Shown: piece after piece, positions 5,081 to 6,915 of the stretch | Layout of the letters: every line of letters begins with the position of its first letter | Position numbering within the stretch: the first letter of the stretch is position 1 | Assembly: GCA_013375405.1 (NCBI GenBank) | Contig: JABXJU010000221.1 | Location: 1-6,915 of the forward strand | DNA length: 6,915 nt | Origin: Candidatus Helarchaeota archaeon | Lineage (GTDB): Archaea > Asgardarchaeota > Lokiarchaeia > Helarchaeales > HEL-GB-A | Reading direction: 5' to 3' | Made by a program: the position numbers and the translations under genes | The notes under the pieces: model-generated | Told to the model about the DNA's origin: nothing | The model's input: the letters and a program-made list of their open reading frames with translations, nothing else | The model's database searches: none

Positions 5081-5461
5081 ATGCAATTTCCTTGTGAGAT
5101 TCTTGTAAAAAATATTTTACCTGCAATACGGGCGATAATGGTAAAAGAATTAAATGAGAAGTATGGTAAATCTCAAAAGGAGATAGCTAATTTATTGGGT
5201 ATTACACAGCCCTCCGTTAGTTATTATTTGCATGGGGAACGAGGGGGGAAGGCCATCAATATTATAAAAGATTCAACTAAGGAAACATATCAAACTATTC
5301 TAGGATTGGCAGAAAAACTCGTTACAGGGAATCTTACAACTGAAAAATTGTTAAAACAAATTTGTACTATTTGCATGGAAGTTCGTCCAGTTTATATTCA
5401 AGAGGTATGTCCTGATAAATTTGACTTCCTTAAAGATTGGAATGTCTGTTTTATGGAGTAA
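5081..5461 (+). CDS. XRE-type HTH transcriptional regulator, archaeal COG2522 type, with Cys-rich tail
   Basis: 126 aa from the ATG. The opening MQFPCEILVKNILPAIRA and the following MVKELNEKYG match the conserved start of archaeal COG2522 regulators, the group that also supplies the DNA-binding part of ThiR-like thiamine regulators. Residues about 29-55 are the helix-turn-helix (SQKEIANLLGITQPSVSYYL). Residues about 65-92 are a helical linker. The tail carries C95xxC98, C110 and C123, which could bind zinc or an Fe-S cluster; C5 is also present. There is no fused ThiN or other ligand domain, so the sensing mechanism would have to lie in the Cys tail or elsewhere. nadA follows after 22 bp on the same strand, with its own good Shine-Dalgarno site, so the pair is probably one transcript. 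Regulation of NAD synthesis is inferred from context. The family call is firm and the regulon is unknown. Confidence 0.85.
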   Translation: MQFPCEILVKNILPAIRAIMVKELNEKYGKSQKEIANLLGITQPSVSYYLHGERGGKAINIIKDSTKETYQTILGLAEKLVTGNLTTEKLLKQICTICMEVRPVYIQEVCPDKFDFLKDWNVCFME

Positions 5462-5483
5462 TTAGCCAATAAGAGGCCAAGAA

Positions 5484-6425
5484 ATGACACAAGACTTCCC
5501 GAAACATATTCAACAATTACAAGAAGAAATTCTCAAATTAAAGGCAAAAGATGACATTTTTCTCATGGCCCATTATTACCAACGTCCAGAGATCCAAGCG
5601 ATTGCAGACGTATTAGGGGATAGTTTAGGCCTTTCTCGCATCGCCCAAAAAGAGGCGAAGTCTGATACTATTATTTTCGCTGGAGTCAACTTTATGGCTG
5701 AAACGGCATCGATTCTTAACCCAAAGAAAACGGTGTATATTCCCGACGTACGAGCGACCTGCCCAATGGCCCGGATGTGCTCTGCGGCAACAGTTATCGC
5801 TACTAAAAATGAATATAATTTACCTGTCGTCTTGTATGTTAACACATTAGCTGAAGCGAAAGCTCACGCCGATATCATGTGTACCTCTGCAAATGCCGTA
5901 AAAGTTTGTCAAAGTTTAAACTCGAAATCCATTATTTTTGGCCCAGATTGGAATTTAGGGTGGCATGTAAACTGGAGAACAGGATTGGACATCATTCCCG
6001 TTCCAGAACATGGATATTGTTATGTTCATGATAAGTTCACAGTAGCTGATTTTCAAACCCTAAAAGAGAAGTATCCTGCAGCAAAAATTACAGTTCATCC
6101 TGAATGTAGACCAGAAGTTCAACAACTCGCTGACCATGTCGGTTCTACCTCGGGAATTAAAAATTTTATAAAAAATTCAGAAGCTTCAGATTTTATTATT
6201 GGAACAGAGCAAGGGTTAGAGTTTGTGCTCCGAAAAGAAACCGAAGGCCAAAAAGGATTGCATTTTGCACGATCTGATGGAATCTGTCGGACAATGAAAC
6301 TCCATACATTAGAAAAAATTCGGAGAATTCTCCTAAAGCATCCTAAAGAAAACATCATAAAAGTTCCAGAACATATTGCGAAGGCTGCTCGAAAGGGCAT
6401 TCAAAGAATGTTAGCTATTAGTTAG
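5484..6425 (+). CDS. nadA: Quinolinate synthase NadA
   Basis: Condenses iminoaspartate with dihydroxyacetone phosphate to quinolinate, the precursor ring for NAD, in the cytoplasm using an oxygen-sensitive [4Fe-4S] cluster. The 313 aa suit the compact NadA form. Characteristic motifs are present: AHYYQRPEIQ (29-38), GDSLGLSR (45-52), GVNFMAETA (67-75), CPMARMC (93-99), CTSANAVKV (133-141), HGYCYVH (176-182), HPEC (205-208), VGSTSGI (219-225), GTEQGL (240-245) and a late C268 before RTMKLHTL. The cluster ligands expected from the family are C93, C179 and C268, all present. A GAGG site at 5473-5476 sits 7 nt before the ATG. No nadB, aspartate dehydrogenase or nadC gene is in the window, so the iminoaspartate source and the next enzyme are encoded elsewhere. 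The gene ends 5 bp from a convergent membrane-protein gene. Confidence 0.97.
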   Translation: MTQDFPKHIQQLQEEILKLKAKDDIFLMAHYYQRPEIQAIADVLGDSLGLSRIAQKEAKSDTIIFAGVNFMAETASILNPKKTVYIPDVRATCPMARMCSAATVIATKNEYNLPVVLYVNTLAEAKAHADIMCTSANAVKVCQSLNSKSIIFGPDWNLGWHVNWRTGLDIIPVPEHGYCYVHDKFTVADFQTLKEKYPAAKITVHPECRPEVQQLADHVGSTSGIKNFIKNSEASDFIIGTEQGLEFVLRKETEGQKGLHFARSDGICRTMKLHTLEKIRRILLKHPKENIIKVPEHIAKAARKGIQRMLAIS

Positions 6426-6430
6426 TGGTC

Positions 6431-6454
6431 TTATTCTTCTTCTTCTTCTTTTTC
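6431..6454 (+). terminator. Pyrimidine-rich tract after nadA, opposite a poly-Glu tail
   Basis: Five bases after the nadA stop, the plus strand is T and C with a single A for 24 bases, including a run of five T. This suits U-rich archaeal termination. The same bases encode the Glu-rich C-terminus of the convergent membrane protein, so coding sequence and terminator may overlap. There is no hairpin. Confidence 0.35.
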
Positions 6455-6915
6455 GCGTTCTAACATATCGGAATAATATTTTCGAATTAATCCTAAAATT
6501 CCTGCAATCAAGAGAGCCCACCATCCGAAAGCTAATCCCCAGGTAGGACCATATAGACTGGAACCAAGATTTAAAAAATCAAACCCAATCATAAGAGGAA
6601 ATAAGAGTCCAAAGACAGGCATCAAAATGAAGCTGAGCCAGAATAGAGAAGTCCCGAAAAAGGTTCGTTTAAGTAAATTTTTTACTATTAAAATAATGAA
6701 CAGAACTAAAATGTTAAGAGCTATTATAGAAAAAATAAGAATGAATCCAAAAGAAGCCCAAGAGCTAAATACTTCCCAATGGTAAAAGGGAATTCCAGAA
6801 ATACTTAGTCGCCAGAGGGAGATAAACTGATGAATGGTAGTAGAATCATTCCAAAATGGAAAAAACAAGGATAAACCTAAAAAAACCATGCTAGCATACC
6901 CGAGTATATCTATAA
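6431..6915 (-). CDS. Small multi-pass membrane protein with acidic C-terminal tail; 5' end probably beyond the window
   Basis: Not recognised. The first in-frame ATG is 6887-6889 (152 aa), but the frame stays open to the right edge and the extra codons (ending ILGYAS) would complete a normal first membrane helix. No Shine-Dalgarno site precedes that ATG. I therefore think the true start lies outside. Numbered from the visible ATG, membrane segments are roughly 1-13 (extended upstream), 44-70, 76-103 and 111-135. Basic residues at 70-75 and 136-137 place those loops inside the cell, so residues 14-43 and the loop around 103-112 would face outward. The tail is a charged cytoplasmic stretch ending in five Glu. 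No catalytic or transport motif is visible. It is convergent with nadA, with a 5-bp gap, so it is not part of that operon. Confidence 0.75.
   Translation of the reverse strand, partial: IDILGYASMVFLGLSLFFPFWNDSTTIHQFISLWRLSISGIPFYHWEVFSSWASFGFILIFSIIALNILVLFIILIVKNLLKRTFFGTSLFWLSFILMPVFGLLFPLMIGFDFLNLGSSLYGPTWGLAFGWWALLIAGILGLIRKYYSDMLEREKEEEEE

Noticed and set aside
5576..6400. Minus-strand open frames at 5576-5845 and 6119-6400
   Set aside because: They are antisense to nadA, which is unmistakable by its motifs.

Overview
The window is archaeal chromosomal DNA, AT-rich and densely coded. Three genes support this. They are a 48-residue RNA polymerase subunit P (Rpo12), an archaeal-type initiation factor aIF1 with an N-terminal CxxC...CxC zinc site, and a short XRE-type regulator of the archaeal COG2522 type. 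TATA-like boxes about 25-30 bp ahead of plausible transcription starts, and U-rich tracts after genes, agree with this. I cannot fix the phylum. An Asgard or deep euryarchaeal origin is a guess only. No rRNA, tRNA, CRISPR array, transposase or phage gene is visible, and no stretch without a gene exceeds 300 bases.

Layout: (1) 1-946, minus strand, is a gene cut by the left edge. It encodes an acidic N-terminus, about 180 residues of Glu/Ala/Arg-rich helix carrying a 96-bp tandem duplication, and the start of a C-terminal domain. (2) 1060-2484, minus strand, is a tight two-gene unit: an unrecognised helical protein followed 3 nt later by a metallo-beta-lactamase-fold hydrolase with a C-terminal winged helix. 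(3) 2577-4837, minus strand, is an information-processing cluster read in the order aIF1, then a large radical SAM protein, then rpoP, which ends in a clear hairpin-plus-U-tract terminator. (4) 4838-5080 is a divergent intergenic region with TATA boxes for both sides and small repeats that look like operators. (5) 5081-6425, plus strand, is a two-gene unit: a COG2522-like HTH regulator and nadA (quinolinate synthase). (6) 6431 to the right edge, minus strand, is a small multi-pass membrane protein convergent with nadA.

How the genes may work together: the radical SAM protein carries a C-terminal TRAM (RNA-binding) domain and sits between a translation factor and an RNA polymerase subunit, so an RNA- or ribosome-modifying role is a fair inference. 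Its cluster-binding motif is split by a Cys-rich insertion of about 40 residues, the most unusual protein feature in the window. The HTH gene and nadA are only 22 bp apart and read the same way. This makes the HTH protein a candidate regulator of de novo NAD synthesis, which is an inference from context. I saw no defence, conjugation or mobile system.
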